Under the pieces are notes generated by a model. The model searched no databases. It was not told where the DNA came from and saw only the letters and a program-made list of their open reading frames with translations. Shown here piece by piece: positions 46,501 to 57,739 of a DNA stretch of 64,000 nt; the first letter of the stretch is position 1; each line of letters starts with the position of its first letter. The stretch spans positions 38,712,205 through 38,776,204 of the forward strand of contig OX578276.1 in the NCBI GenBank assembly GCA_951217055.1, given 5' to 3'. The position numbers and the translations under genes are program-made. The stretch comes from Gerris lacustris (Eukaryota; Arthropoda; Insecta; Hemiptera; Gerridae).

Positions 46501-48256
46501 ATGCTAATTAACTGCCATCCGCATTAAAATCGTTTAACTGCCGAATTTCATTAAAATCGAAAGAGAAGTTTTTAAGAATTGTTCGCAATGATTGAGCGAG
46601 AGACAGACTAACAGCCAGAAACGGGATCAAAAATGTCTGATAACTGGAACAGATTTCTGTCATGGAATTATTGGAATCGGAGACATAATCGTTCTTTAGA
46701 ACGATCACATCACATAGTGAGGTGTTACCTCATAGGATTTTAATTTAATTAAATATGAGGTTAGAAATTAAAATTAAAGTGTTGAAAAGGGGGAGAAATT
46801 ACAATTATAATAAATTATGGGGTATGCTAAACCCGCATATAAGTTAAATTAGGTTGGGCCCCCCCCGAAAAAATTTTCTGTGTACGCTACTGGTTTAAAC
46901 GACACAAAGTTCATTTCAATACGTCGCTTTTCAGGGATAAATCTAGTTTCCGAATTAATGGCAAACGAAGGTTGTGCAACTATCACAATAAAAATATCTC
47001 TATAAAAAAGGAAGATACAAAGTAGGGAAAGAAATGCAAAATTCTCTCGGATTAAATGATTTCTTCGTTTTTTTTTGTTTTTTTTTTTTTTTTTTTTAAA
47101 TATTTTCTGTCAATCAATTATTTCTATCAGCAGTTTTATTTTTCAATTTTACTTTAATTTTCTTCTGTCAATTATTTATGCCTTCTCGAAAAAATTGTTT
47201 TTTCATGCAAAAATTCTAACAATACTTTTAAAGTAAGGAAAAATAAAAAAAATAGACTGCCAATTGGTGTGACACATAGCTTCCTCGCATTCTATCACGT
47301 ACTTAATTGATTTTATATTTTTACAAGCCATTATTGTCTATTTTACTACGTTTTTATTAGCTTGCAGTCTTGTTTGTTTGTTTGTTTGTTTGTCCGGTAC
47401 AAATCTGGCAATCGATTTCTAACTAACTTCCCGAATAGCTATATATATATATATATAATAGCTAGACGTTTGAAACTTTTAGCATAGCTCAGAACACGAT
47501 GACAATGCATTATTTTAATACTTTTAGCCATCTTTCAGCAGAATTTAATTAGTTTTCAGCAAATTTTGCTGTGCGGAAAGTTAGTTCGGAAAAAATCCGC
47601 AAGTTATTTTATTTGTTTTGCCATGTCCCATATTTACGCAATCTTCATTTTGACGGGTCTCAAATTTGTGATAGATAAACATTGAATGACAGCCAAACAG
47701 GAAATATCGATTATATTATTTCATATATATCGATGGAATGCTTTAGATTTGGTGTTTGGTCCGTTGTACAAAGATTTGTCCTTTTATAGGTTTAAGATCA
47801 GCTCTCTGGATGGTTGTCATTTATGTGAAGTAAATAAATTTGGAACTACTTTTTTTTCACTAACATTATATAACAATAACAATTATATTATCAATATTAC
47901 ATACGATTCAACAGAAAATTTAAAAACGTAGTATATAAAAAGTTCTTTTTATCTTGAAGTTTTGTTTAATCGATTCCCCCGTTTTTTTTAATCTGTCAAA
48001 ATTGTTTTGATTTTTTCATTAATTAAAGTGTCAATTTAGCAAAAGTTAAAGAGCACAGACGGCTCGAATTAATCTGGGGCTATCTGCATTCCTTTCGATA
48101 AACTATAAAAGTTTCATACAAATCATATAAGTACTTATAAAGCTACTTATAGGTGCAAATAAATGTATATGTTTGTGTGGATGTAGAAGACAAACAAATG
48201 ATTGCAGAAGGTTGAAACTTATATAGTACCAACAATGAGCAAATCATGATTTACCA

Positions 48257-48300
48257 CATGGGCGTAGCCAGGGGGGGGGGGGGGGGGCGGCCCTTCCTCC
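48257..48300 (+). mobile_element. CATGGGCGTAGCCAGG-type transposon end
   Basis: CATGGGCGTAGCCAGG followed by a G17 run (48271-48287) and a C-rich stretch has the look of the hAT-like ends that start CANTGGCGTA. A partner facing the other way lies at 52871. The flanks of the two ends do not match, so they are probably two different copies. Confidence 0.55.
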
Positions 48301-48358
48301 CCCCCTAACGTTTGGACGTGATATCCACAAAATAAAATAATAGAATAGGTGGCACTTG

Positions 48359-48409
48359 TTTAGATTCTTACTCCCCTTATAAAAAAATATAGGGGAGTAA
48401 CAATCTAAA
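48359..48409. repeat. 18-bp hairpin with one mismatch
   Basis: TTTAGATTCTTACTCCCCT (48359-48377) pairs with AGGGGAGTAACAATCTAAA (48391-48409) across a 13-base AT loop. The right arm sequence recurs at about 48479-48500. Confidence 0.9.
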
Positions 48410-49574
48410 GAAGATGTAGGCAATCCCTTTTTCTTTATAGTTATTTAGTCAAAGTCATTTATATTCTAAAACAACATAGGGGAGTAACAATCTAAAGAAG
48501 TACCGAATAGGCCAGTCAAATTATAGACATTAAATTCGCAAAGCGTGGTGTAGTTCTATTTTTTTATATGTTGTTCGGACCAGTTAGGGTAATGTGATCC
48601 TGAGTTTGCAGCTTCAAAAAACCTGTGCTAGCTGCGTAATACATGAAAAACTCAGACTTTTTTCAGTTTTTGCCATATAGCTCGTAAACTATGAGTTTTT
48701 CGATATTAGTCGCTATTACTATTTTTAAAGTACAGTAAATTTGCAAGCAGAATAAGCTCAACTGCAGCTCTGCACGTTCAATAGTTTCCGACATATTATG
48801 GCACTTCAAAAATTGGCAGTTTTTTCCAAAAAATGGAAATTTTAAGAATTGCTCTCGTTTCGGGCCGAATGTCAGAATAAAACCGTTCACCTACGAGAAA
48901 AGTCATAAGAAATTAAGTTGTAGTAAATTTCATTAGCTTCCTTTTAAATAAAAGACAAAGTCTGTAGGCTCCACTCCCGTAGTTAATGATAATTATAATT
49001 TGATTTAAAGTAAAATTTAATCTTTCCGTAGTATGAATACTACCTAAAACTTAAAAATTTGAACTAGTAGTTCCGTTGCAATCGTAAAAAACACAAAAAA
49101 CGGAATATTAGGCCAGTTAAATTACACCTTAATTTCGCAAAGCTTGATGCAGTTCTGACTTTTTGATAAGTAGTTCGGACCAGTTCGGGTAGTGTGATCC
49201 ATGATATTTTTCTTACAAGTTTGTAGCTTCGAAAAACCTGAGCTGGCTGCGTAATACGTGAAAAAACTGACCTTTTTTTTTAGGTCTTGCTGTATTCCTC
49301 GTAAACTATACGTTATTCGATGTTAGCTGTTCTCACTATTTCTACAGTTCAATCGATTTCAAAATAGGGTACCATCTCCAAAGAGTCCTCTACAAGGTAG
49401 GATACTTTTTATTCGGTTTGGTCTTCACGTAAAAAAGTACTCGTGATAACAGGGTACACTATCAAAAACAGCTTTTTGGGCACTAGGGAGAGATAAAAAA
49501 ATCCATCTGCGTCATTTCAAGCCCTACAAGATAGGCTAGTTAGTTTTTTCAAGAGTTACATTGTCAGACATTTC

Positions 49575-49578
<4 letters not shown>

Positions 49579-49650
<72 letters not shown>
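49579..49650. repeat. (TA)n microsatellite
   Basis: About 72 bp of pure TA, followed by a degenerate minisatellite with 'agaggacaat' in each unit. Confidence 0.95.
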
Positions 49651-49654
<4 letters not shown>

Positions 49655-50204
49655 TAAAATCAGATAGTGTACATATTCCATATGAACACACTCAATATAG
49701 ATCCAACTCAGAGGACAATATTGTCATTAGTAAACAAGTTTAAACAAATATAGAACCAATACAGAGGGCAATTATTTAATTAGTAAATTAGTATTAGTAT
49801 AGATCCAGCCTAGAGGACAATTTTGCCATTAGTAAACAATTATAGGTAGATCACACCTAGAGGACTTTTTTATTAAACAAGTATGAATAAATGTAGATCA
49901 GACAAAGAAAGTCAGAGATCTTATTCAGTATAGAATCGTATTTATCGGTAGTTTAGAGTTCGAGTAGAGAGTACTAGAGTACTAGTTTAGAGTACTAGTG
50001 TAGAGTTTAGAGTACTAGTATTTATAAATATATTGATTGAACCTTCTAGCAAGATAACATCTGTTTTCTTTAATAAACAGGTTACATAAATCAGGCTCGG
50101 ACAACCAAAGTTTTTTCAGAGCAGGGGTCTAACCTTGGGGAAACTGTACAGGAGAGATACTTCAACAGAAAAGCCTGTAAGTAAAAAATAAATTGATTAA
50201 TGAC

Positions 50205-50437
50205 CTGCCATACGCCGGGAGGTCCACATGACTTATCCTGCTGCAAACTCTGAACCAATCCTTGGTCATGAAGAGTAAGGAAAGCTCTTTCAAGCATGAA
50301 GTCGAAATCTGTCGCTCCTGGAATTCTCGGTACAGGAATAGGTGCAGGCTTGAAGTATCCTTCAGCGGCTGCAGTCAGGCTACTAGTTGAACAAAGAGGA
50401 TCGCTGAAGAACTTGTACTCAGCACGCCATGAATTTC
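50205..50437 (-). CDS. APCDD1: APCDD1-like gene, exon A (second APCDDC domain)
   Basis: On the minus strand a good acceptor (TTGTTATTGTTTCAG) is followed by 233 open bases and then CAG|GTCATT. The product reads NSWRAEYKFFSDPLCST, SSLTAAAEGYFKPAP, then GATDFDFMLERAFLTL and CGPPGVWQ. This follows the second APCDDC domain of APCDD1: Y-x-F/Y-S-D-P-x-C, an A-x-G-x-Y/F block, G-x-T-x-F, C-G and a terminal W-Q. Both cysteines are where the vertebrate protein has them. Entry is in phase 1 (the exon starts with the last two bases of a codon) and exit in phase 0. The exon must follow one or more upstream exons, beyond the window or not recognised, encoding the signal peptide and first APCDDC domain. 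Confidence 0.9.
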
Positions 50438-51399
50438 CTGAAACAATAACAACAAAATAAAATCATCAGTTTTATACTGATAATAATTTCTTAATACATT
50501 GCAGCAAACTAATCGTGATTTTCTTATTCATATTAAGTAATTAACCCTCTTCCAGTCATCCAATCGAACTGAAACTTGTCCCATAAAATCTGTACCAATA
50601 CCAAAACATTCAATTAAATTTTGTTATCACACTGATTAACGAGATTACTGTTAAAAACTTAAATGACCGTGATTTTTATGAAAATTTTCAAAATTTGTTT
50701 TTATAAACAACCCCCCCCCCCTGAAACGGTGGAGTGGGACAACCGTCAACCGTGGGACAACAAGTTCGTCGAACCAAGTTCCCATGTGTGTAGGGCGCTT
50801 TAAAATTGCTAAAAAAGCGGCATTGTGATGCGGCATCACAGATTCACGATGTGAGAATAATATACCCTCACTTTACCCTACCACTAGAGACCCCTAAAAC
50901 AGATGAAACAGTCTGCTTTGATTATTGCTTCGTTCTGCATTGTTTTGCCGTGTTTATTTGTCTTGGTGCACTATCACCCGTGCCACCATGTCTGGCATAG
51001 AGAAATTGTGCCATCCGATCAATATTTTTCGGTTTTGCATGAATTTTCGGATTAGGATGATGGGTGTGTAGAGTTATCTTAGGACTTTGACAACTAATAA
51101 TAATTAATTAAGGTTGAAAGCCCGATACTAAGTCAGAACGCTGAAGGAGTAATTACTGATTTTTTATATTTTATAATTAAAGATACCATTGAGAAATAAA
51201 TATAAAATACATTAATTAACTTTTTAGTTCAACATTTCCAAATCGCAATTTAGATCATCTGGATTTGACCTATAATGTACGCTGCCCGTGCCTCATTGTT
51301 TGTCCACTGTAGCCGTCTTACGAAGGGTTAACATCCATCAACTCTTCCTTTTACTTAGAATTAATAAGGTGTACGCATTAAATTATTATTAATTTAACT

Positions 51400-51429
<30 letters not shown>

Positions 51430-51434
<5 letters not shown>

Positions 51435-52871
51435 GCCAAAAAATTATACCTCGCCTCTTGATTTTCGGAAAAAATTTCGAGTAGGTAATGTCAAAATCGG
51501 TTAGGAACCTTAAAAATCGCTTGACCAAGTAAGGGCAGTTTTAAACCACTCCTTAAGGGTGGAAATCGGCCCTAAAGGGGAAAATAGTGTGTTTGTTGTA
51601 CTGATGGGTGTGTTTGTCGTGGAGACATGCAGTTTTCTGGAAATTGTTAAGGTTATAGTGTATTTTTAGGGAAAAATGCTATATGCCGGAAAAATTTTCG
51701 GGAAATGGATTTATTTTCAACGGGAAATCTTCCACGGTCAAAAAAGGCGTTTTTTAAAACACGTTTTTACGTAAAACTTTTGAAATTATTGAAAAGTTAA
51801 AATTTCTTTTCAAGGCTTTTGTAGATCCCGCCGAAGTCTCTCGCTTAAGTGCGAAATTGGGAATTTCTTTCATCACTCCCGCTTAAGGGCGAAATTGGGA
51901 ATTTCTTTTTTCGCTGATTAGAAAACCGGAGATATTCGGTGCGGGGTGTGGTATATCATTGGAAAGCCCTTGGGAAGAATACAAAAGTGATCCAAAAACA
52001 TTTTTAAAATTTTCACGTTTTAGACCCTTTGAAGCGAAAAACCCTTTTTTAAACGAGGTTTCGACGCCATTGGGCTTTTATGCCTTAAAAGCCTATGAAA
52101 TGCTGCCCACCACGTTTTGCTTTTAAACTTGATGGTATACTTTTATTTCTTTAAATTCCGAGTTCGAGGTACTACGAGATGGTACATAAAAGGTACATAC
52201 GGAGAAAAAAAAAGTAGTCTCCTACTCTGCTTCGTATGCTCTGAAAATGTAATTTTCAAAGGGTAAGGGCAATCCCCTTTTTTTTTAGTACCTTCACGGG
52301 GGGAGTCCAGTACCTCACCAAAAACTCACAAAAATCGTGTTTTTCCGAAATTTCGACTTTGACCTTACGTACCGTTTGCAATTTGATTCGGACGGGGTTC
52401 AAAAGGGTACCGGATTTTAGGTCAAATTGTCTTCTTTAAGATTCCGGTTTGTTTTTATATTTCCGATTCCTACTTCGGGAGCTACGTCTATGTGAAGGAC
52501 GTCCTCCTTGGTTAGCCGCAACCAGAAAGGGCTTTGTGCCGATTTGACAGAGGTATCGTTGGAAAGGCCTTTTAAAATGTACCAAATGTGTGCAAAAATA
52601 TTTTCGAAAAAAAGTACTTGAGACATTTTTAAATTTATATTTGTACAATTTATATTAGTACACAATTTATATCTTATACTAGAAGATTTAAATTTCTTAT
52701 TTTTACATACATTTTTCGATACTTTTAAAAATATACCTACATTTTTATTAGGTAAAAAGAACCTTGAGAATTAGATTTTAGGGTATCGAAATTTCAAAAT
52801 TTTCCGGGGGAGGACCCCCTCCCCCCCAGGGGCTTAGCCCACCCTAGACTTTTATCCTAGTTACGCCAATG
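51430..52871 (-). mobile_element. Possible hAT-like element with a CATTGGCGTAACTAGG end
   Basis: On the minus strand, from 52871, the sequence begins CATTGGCGTAACTAGGATAA and continues with a GGGTGGGC/CCCCCTCC-rich subterminal part. The body shows GAAATTTCG and GGGAAATTTT motifs but no protein. The left limit is set only at the A-run near 51430 and is a guess. Lack of a paired end prevents classification. Confidence 0.45.
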
Positions 52872-53019
52872 TTATTAACATGCCTACGGAGGACCACCCT
52901 TTGTGCGTGCTGCAAGCACGTACTTGGCCAATTTATTTGAATATCAAATACGAATCGGAATCCGGAATCCTAGTTTGAATATGGCCTAATCTCTTCTGTT
53001 GTCATTATAGTCAACAGGT

Positions 53020-53280
53020 TCAGATAGAGATAGATCTAAGGTATAGATAGATCTTACCTAAAGGACATTTTTTATTAGTAATCAAGTATAGATAAATAGA
53101 GATAGCATAATCTTTATAGATTCTAACCTGTTCTGTAGGTTATCTAGCTTCTCTCACTAAATTATAACCTCCTCTTTTAGGTTATTTACACTCTCGTACT
53201 AGATTCTAACTTCGTCTCTTAGGTTATCTAGCTTGTCTTGCTATAGATTCTAAACTTATTCATTTTTCATAATCGAAATA
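53020..53280. repeat. Degenerate tandem repeat
   Basis: Units of about 50-60 bp share 'agattctaac' and 'ttaggttatctagctt'. The left part ('acctaaaggacattttttat' and 'gtaatcaagtatag') matches units at 49690-49900, on the other side of exon A. Confidence 0.75.
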
Positions 53281-54224
53281 CGAAGCATACTCGTACATAG
53301 AAGTATATTGTGATGACTATGGTTTTACTTGTTGTTATAGATCCCTAAATTTTCTTTATTTTGGGGGATTTTGGAAATTCTTCTGATCATCCTAAGGACA
53401 GGTATGCTAACCTCTAAAACAGGATTTAACAAAGTAAGTTCAATTCAACCCTTTTAAAAGTTTTCTTTTATCGTGTCCTTTAACAATATTGAGCGTACCT
53501 TTATATTATTTTTTTTTTAATTTAAATTAAAAAAAACAACACACATTTGATAATTAAACAATGGAACATAACCTTGAAAACTAAATAAGATTAAGGGAAA
53601 AACCTAATTCAATTAACATTAACTGAAAAGGGGGAAAAATCTTGTAAAAGTCTTTTCTTTCTAATTAGGAAAATAGGGAACGGTAATCGTAAGATTAGAC
53701 CTTGAAAATTAGATGAGCATCATCTGGTCCACGAGTTCCTGGATAAAAAGATTAAATAAACCTAATTTCTCCTTTATTCTACTAACACTTTAAACCTATC
53801 AATTTAAAAAACAAAAGTTCTTATTTTTGCTTAAAAATAACAATGATGTTAATTTTATCTACGAAATTTGTAACCTAAAGATTACGGAAACAAACTTTTA
53901 TTTTTTTTTTTATTAATATTAAATTTTTGTTATTAAGTAAACTTTAATAGCAATGTTTATTAAAATTTTTTTGCATTGAACTTAATTAAATATTATTAAA
54001 CTGAAATATCGAACGTCAAGGTTATGAAAATGTACGACATATATTAAACTTTGAGCACGACAAAAGTAATATTTTTAGGATTAATATTAAGACAAATTTA
54101 TTAAAATAGATAACGAACAAAAATAAAGTTAATTATGTATTACATTAAAAAGTAGTTTGGGCCGTAGCTTTATAATTGAGTATAGAATTTAAGTTTATAG
54201 AATTTCATTTATAAAATTTAAGTA

Positions 54225-54773
54225 AAGGGTGGAGCGCGGCAGACGTATGAATTGAAGAGGGCTCCCATCCTATTGGTCCTAGACGTTTGAGAGTGGGACG
54301 TTTAGAGTTCCACGTTTCAGCAGGTCGGGGCCACAGCCCACACAGCAAGGGTTTGCGTAAACTTTTTGCAAGACAGATTTCCCGGGGGTTTCATCTCCTT
54401 AAGAGGCGATTTAAACTGGCCAGCAAGATCGCCTGATTTGGCTCCTTGTAATTTTTTTCTGTGGGAATACCTTAAATCCTTGGTGTACAGCGATCGTCCC
54501 AGAACCCTGGAAGCCCTCAAGAACAACATTGCGAGCCATAATTACCAAAATTCCTGTGGAAATGTTCGAAAGAGTGCACAAAAACTTCAAAAAAAAGGCT
54601 TAATCAGTGTTTGGAGTGTGTGGAGAACCACTTATCCGATAATTTGTTTAAATCTAGGTAAATTTAAATTTCCCATATTATTAAATCAGGAAAAAATTTT
54701 TAAAAAAATTATTTTGTAACATTCTGTGTTTTATTACATTTTCAAATTCATACGTCTGCCGTGTTCCACCCTG
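54225..54773 (+). mobile_element. Deleted mariner-like element (549 bp)
   Basis: Inverted ends AAGGGTGGAGCGCGGCAGAC and the complement of CAGGGTGGAACACGGCAGAC lie between TA dinucleotides (54223-54224 and 54774-54775), giving the TA target of Tc1/mariner elements. The TIR match extends through GACGTATGAATT. Only the last part of a transposase gene remains between them, so most of the interior is deleted. Confidence 0.9.
54312..54719 (+). pseudogene. Tc1/mariner (IS630-type) transposase C-terminal relic
   Basis: The frame is open upstream of a TTG at 54366 and shows QQVGATAHTARVCVNFL, FPGGFISLRG, WPARSPDLAPCNFFLWEYLK and YSDRPRTLEALKNNI. This is the second half of the catalytic domain of insect mariner-like transposases. 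The Asp expected in QQDGA is Val here and the D/N of APCDFF is Asn, so it would be inactive even if complete. The N-terminal DNA-binding half and the first catalytic Asp are missing. The stop is at 54717-54719. Confidence 0.85.
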
Positions 54774-54775
54774 TA

Positions 54776-57080
54776 TATACTCAAAATAAAAATAGTAGAT
54801 GATAAAAACACTAAGATCCTTCCTTCGTCCAGTACTGTAATGCAACTACAGCCTAACTTAAAATACTCTGTCAATTTAATTATGAACATTTACAACCATA
54901 ATTGTTTAATTTATTAAATTTCCCATTTTTTAAAAAAACAAATCTGACAAAATTTTGCAACCGAGCTTACCGAAAGTAACGAATTCTATCTGACCGTTCT
55001 GAAGAACGAAATTATTTTGTCTTTAATTTCAAAAAAATTGAAGACAAAAATCAGTTTTAGACATTGGGAAACATTTTGGTAGGTCATAATCATAAATTAG
55101 CCCATTGTTGGTCTAATATAAGTTTCAACCTATTTTCGTACAACAATAAGACGTGAGAAAGCTATGAAGCCATTAATCGGAAGATTTTTTTTAATCGCAT
55201 TGGAAGCCTTGATATCAGCTGCTTGCCTACGAAAGCCTACGATACGGCCAGATATAACAATTACAGCATAAAATCGTAAACTAGGTGTAAAAATAGTAGT
55301 AGCTATATTTTGCTCAATTTTTGCCTCACCGTCTGTTTAAAATTATTTTTTTTTTTTTAAAAAAATTCCGTTTCGTTTGCATTTTAATCAATTAATTAAA
55401 TTTAATAAATCAAGATTGTCAGCTCAAGTTCTATAAATATACATTTACTGTAACATTCATTCATATTTTAAACACTTAAACATTTATTGTAACAAATATA
55501 TGTACTTATTATAACGTAATTGGATAAATAAAATTGATTTAATAAAGAATCTAAAATTGAATTCGATCAAAGAGTTTTTTTGTTTTTTGTAATAAGAAAT
55601 CTTTAATTAGAAGTATAAATAAATTAGAACTTGATTTTTAAAAAATAACAATAAAGAAAAGGAAAAAAAAAGAATTATTCAATTTTCAAATAATTGGAAT
55701 AATGTTATATTGAATTTCCTGTCAAGATAAAATTTCAGTTCAATTGTACTTTAATTTAGAATTTTAAAGAGGGAATAAGGGGGGGGGGGAATTCCCCTTT
55801 CATATCGGATTCCCTAAAAGCAAGAGAGGAGAATTTACCCTCTTGAGAGTTCTGGGGTAACATGGAAAGAGACAATCCCTCTGCTTTGCCTAATTAATTA
55901 CATTATCTTTCAAATTCCGGATTCAGGCCCAGCGTCGGTCAAAATTGGATCCAGTAATTCGAGTACCATCTGCCTCACCCTCTCCCATTCTGCCCCTCAA
56001 ACTTCCTGATTTTTTTTTTTTTTTTTTTTTTTTTTAGTAATCTACTTCTATCTGAAATAAGTTCAAGTCTTTGTTCTAAACTTCGTTCTAAGACATAACT
56101 TTTTTTTTATCTTTCTCATTTTAATTTTTTTCATAAACTTGATTCCTTTTTGAAAAAAGTTAAATTAATAAGTAGGTATTAATAAAACGAAGTTTAAGGG
56201 GGGGGGGGGGGGGCAAGGAAGAAGAGGGTTTAGAACTTGTGGAAAGTTTTTTAACGTTGACTAAGAAACAAAAGATAACAACTGTTTCTGATAATATCGT
56301 AAAGAAAGATATAGGAAAAAAAATCGGTTCAACTATCTTTTCTTGTTTTTAGTCTAGGATAAACTAAAAATCAAGGGTCTTTCTCTACTTCTTTACTTGC
56401 TTAAGTGCACATATTGAGCGACGAGGTGCCTGGAACGGACCAGTAAATATAAACATTTAAAAATATTAAGGCTTTAAAAAGTAAAGGTATACTTAATACA
56501 TAGCCCAGTAAAATTAGACTAAAAAACCTGTGCCTCCGATTAATTCAGAAAAAGCTGGAAATAGTTTTAATCCACTTAAGGTATCCAAAATAAGAGTAAT
56601 ATAAGTTTCGACGGTTTCTAAGGTGGGCTAAACTTTTGGGAGCCAAAAAACCGCGAACTTTTGGCTCATTTCTCAATTTTGGGCTTACAACATCTAAAGG
56701 GTGCATCGAACAGAAAAGTGTGATGTTATCAAAATTAAAGAACATTAAATTCAGTATCGAATGCGTCCTAAACATTAAATGTGGTTCAGCGGTTTGGTCA
56801 GAATCGGCAGTCAAAAAATAGGCAAATTGTACCATTTTGCCTGAAAAGTGCGTTATGCTCAGATTTATCCGACTGTAACTCAAAAACGATTATTCCAAAT
56901 GAAAAATCTCAAGTATCTATTTCATAACTAGTGTTAGTAAATAACAAATCGTTGGACCAAATACATTGAAAAATTAAGGTAGTGTGAGTGAAACATTTTT
57001 TTTACGAAGACATATTTTACTCCGAATGATTCTAAAAATAAAAGTTCCTGTTCCTGCAGGTTGAAAAATTAATAGAGAAA
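54776..57080. other. Non-coding repeat-rich stretch
   Basis: It holds an interspersed repeat copy (54955-55150, like 45800), a T26 run near 56010, and G-runs near 55780 and 56200-56213. The frames at 56545-56883 have no recognised family. Confidence 0.6.
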
Positions 57081-57099
57081 GGATTAACAAAACAAGGAA

Positions 57100-57691
57100 A
57101 CCATATCCTCGTTCTCAGTGGCTGAAAACCTTCAGCTGATAACTTATCAGGGACCATTGATATCAAACGTTTTTTGTACTGTTCGGTTCATAGAAACTAT
57201 TCTTTTGGCATTGTTACTACCGTAGACTCATCAAACCAATCAGACGCTGAAGACATGCTAGAGCTCTTCGGACGCTTTCTGCTGATTTCATGCTTTCTTA
57301 TTTAGCATCATCAGGGTATCCATCAAATGCAATGATACAATAGGAGCCACAGTGATTTATTAACATAGCTCACATATTTGTTAAGGACAGATGAGAAGAA
57401 GAACTCTACTTGTTAGAATGCCACTCAACTCGGTGTAAGAGGAACCCTCTGCCAACAACAAAAGTTGGCATCGCAAGTTGCAGTAGTATTTACTAGAGTG
57501 TAGAGGTTCTATTGAGCTGATTTGCGTGTCTTGTGCATTCCACCGTCATCAAAAAGCGATAACGCCACTAATTCAAATACAAAATATGACTCGAGCTGTT
57601 CCTGTGTCATATTTAATCTGGAAAGGACTTCGTCGGAAAAATTGAATCTGGATTCACGGAGACTGTTCCACCATTCTTGACTTTCCACCAT
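57100..57691 (-). pseudogene. Unrecognised degraded coding sequence
   Basis: On the minus strand the ATG at 57691 opens a 60-residue frame (MVESQEWWNSLRESRFNF, then LESYFVFELVALSLFDDGG) with coding-like composition, ending at TAG (57509). Further along the same strand another frame reads HCGSYCIIAFDGYPDDAK, a stop, then ESMKSAESVRRA. The F-D-G-Y-x-D block followed by S-x-K-S-A-E-x-x-R-R recalls proteins of unknown function that are repeated in arthropod genomes and may be mobile-element encoded. No splice sites or TIRs were defined. Function is unknown. Confidence 0.45.
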
Positions 57692-57739
57692 CTTAACAGC
57701 TTATGGAAACAAAACTAAACCTAGAAACACCTCCCCCCC

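Larger units (their letters stand above)
44237..46892. mobile_element. hAT-type non-autonomous element (2,656 bp)
   Basis: The ends CAGTGGCGTACACAGGGG and TTCTGTGTACGCTACTG are inverted, and the 8-bp target GTTTAAAC is exactly duplicated (44229-44236 and 46893-46900). GGGCCC-rich stretches lie just inside both ends. The left third contains minisatellites of GCCGAT/GGCCCGG-rich units. The right part contains repeat segments found elsewhere in the window. No transposase frame was seen. Confidence 0.93.
46901..50204. other. Intronic repeats upstream of exon B, downstream of exon A
   Basis: It holds a Helitron-type motif (47258-47320), a TTTG microsatellite (47368-47395), diverged direct duplications at 48515-48720 and 49110-49325, a TA array and a degenerate minisatellite (49690-49900). 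No extra exon was found. Confidence 0.6.
50441..54222. other. Repeat-derived region upstream of exon A
   Basis: No exon is recognised. Contents: a repeat copy at 50540-50680 (like 39600), a C10 run near 50710, an A-run at about 51403-51430, a long diverged repeat (51430-52870) ending in a transposon terminus at 52871, and degenerate 50-60-bp units at 53020-53280. Confidence 0.6.

Noticed and set aside
48257..52871. One 4.6-kb transposon carrying exon A
   Set aside because: The two ends are related but diverged, the flanking 8 bp do not match, and other repeats lie between them. Separate copies are more likely.
57509..57691. First exon of a host gene (ATG-started 60-residue frame)
   Set aside because: It ends in a stop with no donor of good quality, and the same strand further on is clearly degraded. 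Kept as an unrecognised relic.
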